Assembly (NCBI RefSeq): GCF_002811475.1
Contig: NZ_NPDL01000016.1
Coordinates: forward strand, 1 to 15,705
Length of the DNA stretch: 15,705 bases
Direction of reading: 5' to 3'
Origin: Leptospira hartskeerlii
GTDB taxonomy: Bacteria; Spirochaetota; Leptospiria; Leptospirales; Leptospiraceae
The notes beneath the pieces are model-generated. The model was given only the letters and a program-made list of their open reading frames with translations. It did not search any database and was not told the DNA's origin. Both the position numbers and the translations under genes were made by a program. Positions 15,166-15,705 of this stretch are shown in pieces (the stretch's first letter is position 1; each line of letters starts with the position of its first letter).

Positions 15166-15705
15166 ATGGATAAAAAGAATTTCCAGAAAGAAAAGAAAGC
15201 TCACTGGCTCTCTCTCGAACTGAAAGATAACGAAAAAGAAACGAAGGATCTAGCACGTTCTGAATTTTTTACTTCTCCGGATCCAGTCATCGCAAGGATT
15301 AAATCTGGGGAGTTCGATCGTAAGACCTTCCTTAAATTGATGGGTGCGGGAGTCGCAATGACTTCCTTAAATTGCGTACGCAAGCCTGTCGAAAAAATCG
15401 TTCCTTATGTGGATCTGAAAACTGACGAAGGTACTTTCGATTTCGTAAAACACGGACAAGCATATTACTATGCTACCGCATTCAACGGAACCGGTTACTT
15501 AGTAAGATCTAAAGACGGCCGTCCTCTAAAATTGGAAGGAAACGAAGATCACCCTATTTCTCAAGGTGCTCTTGGTGCTTCCGGTCAAGCCGCTATCTTT
15601 GATCTATATGATCCAGATAGAGCGCAAGGTCCTGCAGCAATTTCCGGCGGAAAAGTGGAGAATATCCAATGGAGCTCTTTGGATTCCAAAGTTCAGGAAG
15701 CTCTT
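15166..15705 (+). CDS. actB: ActB molybdopterin-oxidoreductase-like/Fe-S subunit of alternative complex III (5' part)
   Basis: The first 180 codons are in the window and the frame is open at the end. The N-terminus (HWLSLELKDNEKE, then SPDPVIARIKSGEFDRKTFLKLMG) is the variant Tat-like segment of ActB. A Cys in MTSLNC and then RKPVEKIVPYV follow, which are typical of this subunit and suggest lipid attachment. The next part (YYYATAFNGTGYLVRSKDGRPLKLEGNEDHPIS) begins the molybdopterin-oxidoreductase-like fold, which in this complex carries no molybdenum cofactor. The signal has Arg-Lys in place of the twin Arg. AGGAG at 15149-15153 lies 12 bases before the ATG. actC and later subunits are expected just beyond the window. 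Confidence 0.88.
   Translation, partial: MDKKNFQKEKKAHWLSLELKDNEKETKDLARSEFFTSPDPVIARIKSGEFDRKTFLKLMGAGVAMTSLNCVRKPVEKIVPYVDLKTDEGTFDFVKHGQAYYYATAFNGTGYLVRSKDGRPLKLEGNEDHPISQGALGASGQAAIFDLYDPDRAQGPAAISGGKVENIQWSSLDSKVQEAL

Overview
The window looks like a chromosomal segment of a Leptospira-type spirochaete. This is inferred from several features: many predicted lipoproteins with loose lipoboxes, frequent TTG and GTG starts, a small Cys-rich lipoprotein, a membrane-anchored AraC-type regulator, and an alternative complex III (ActA/ActB) locus beside a SCO1 gene. Base composition is moderate (roughly 40% GC by eye), so a species other than the ~35% GC L. interrogans group is plausible. No rRNA, tRNA, CRISPR array, phage or insertion sequence was seen.

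Layout. Positions 40-233 hold a small gene that appears frameshifted. It is followed by ahpC (348-929), a typical 2-Cys peroxiredoxin, with a perfect 19-bp Fur/PerR-like palindrome just before its ribosome site and a strong hairpin terminator after it. Next comes a rightward series: sufB (1112-2524), a membrane-anchored six-TPR protein, rlmN (start overlapping the TPR stop by 4 bp), a small Cys-rich exported protein and a GT39/ArnT-like membrane glycosyltransferase (to 6645). An intergenic region with two hairpins and a 20-codon mini-ORF follows. Then come an M20-family metallopeptidase lipoprotein, an LpxL/HtrB-type acyltransferase (TTG start) and, 2 bp later, a seven-helix membrane protein with a C-terminal AraC DNA-binding domain.

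Positions 10498-12631 encode three consecutive predicted lipoproteins: a YHYH-domain protein, a MORN-like repeat protein and a SCO1/SenC copper chaperone. The last two overlap by 23 bp. A small toxin-antitoxin pair follows (putative antitoxin plus a VapC-type PIN toxin, GTGA overlap). A leftward endonuclease/exonuclease/phosphatase-family gene comes next. The roughly 310-bp region upstream of it carries two overlapping perfect palindromes and leads into actA (five CxxCH haems) and the start of actB, which runs off the window.

How the genes work together. The right half is respiratory: SCO1 normally loads CuA of a haem-copper oxidase, and ActA/ActB belong to the quinol-oxidising complex that feeds such oxidases. 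The YHYH-MORN-SCO trio is therefore the best candidate here for a poorly described envelope system, with copper handling or oxidase assembly as the hypothesis. The left half is housekeeping and stress functions: peroxide defence, Fe-S assembly, rRNA/tRNA methylation and envelope lipid modification.
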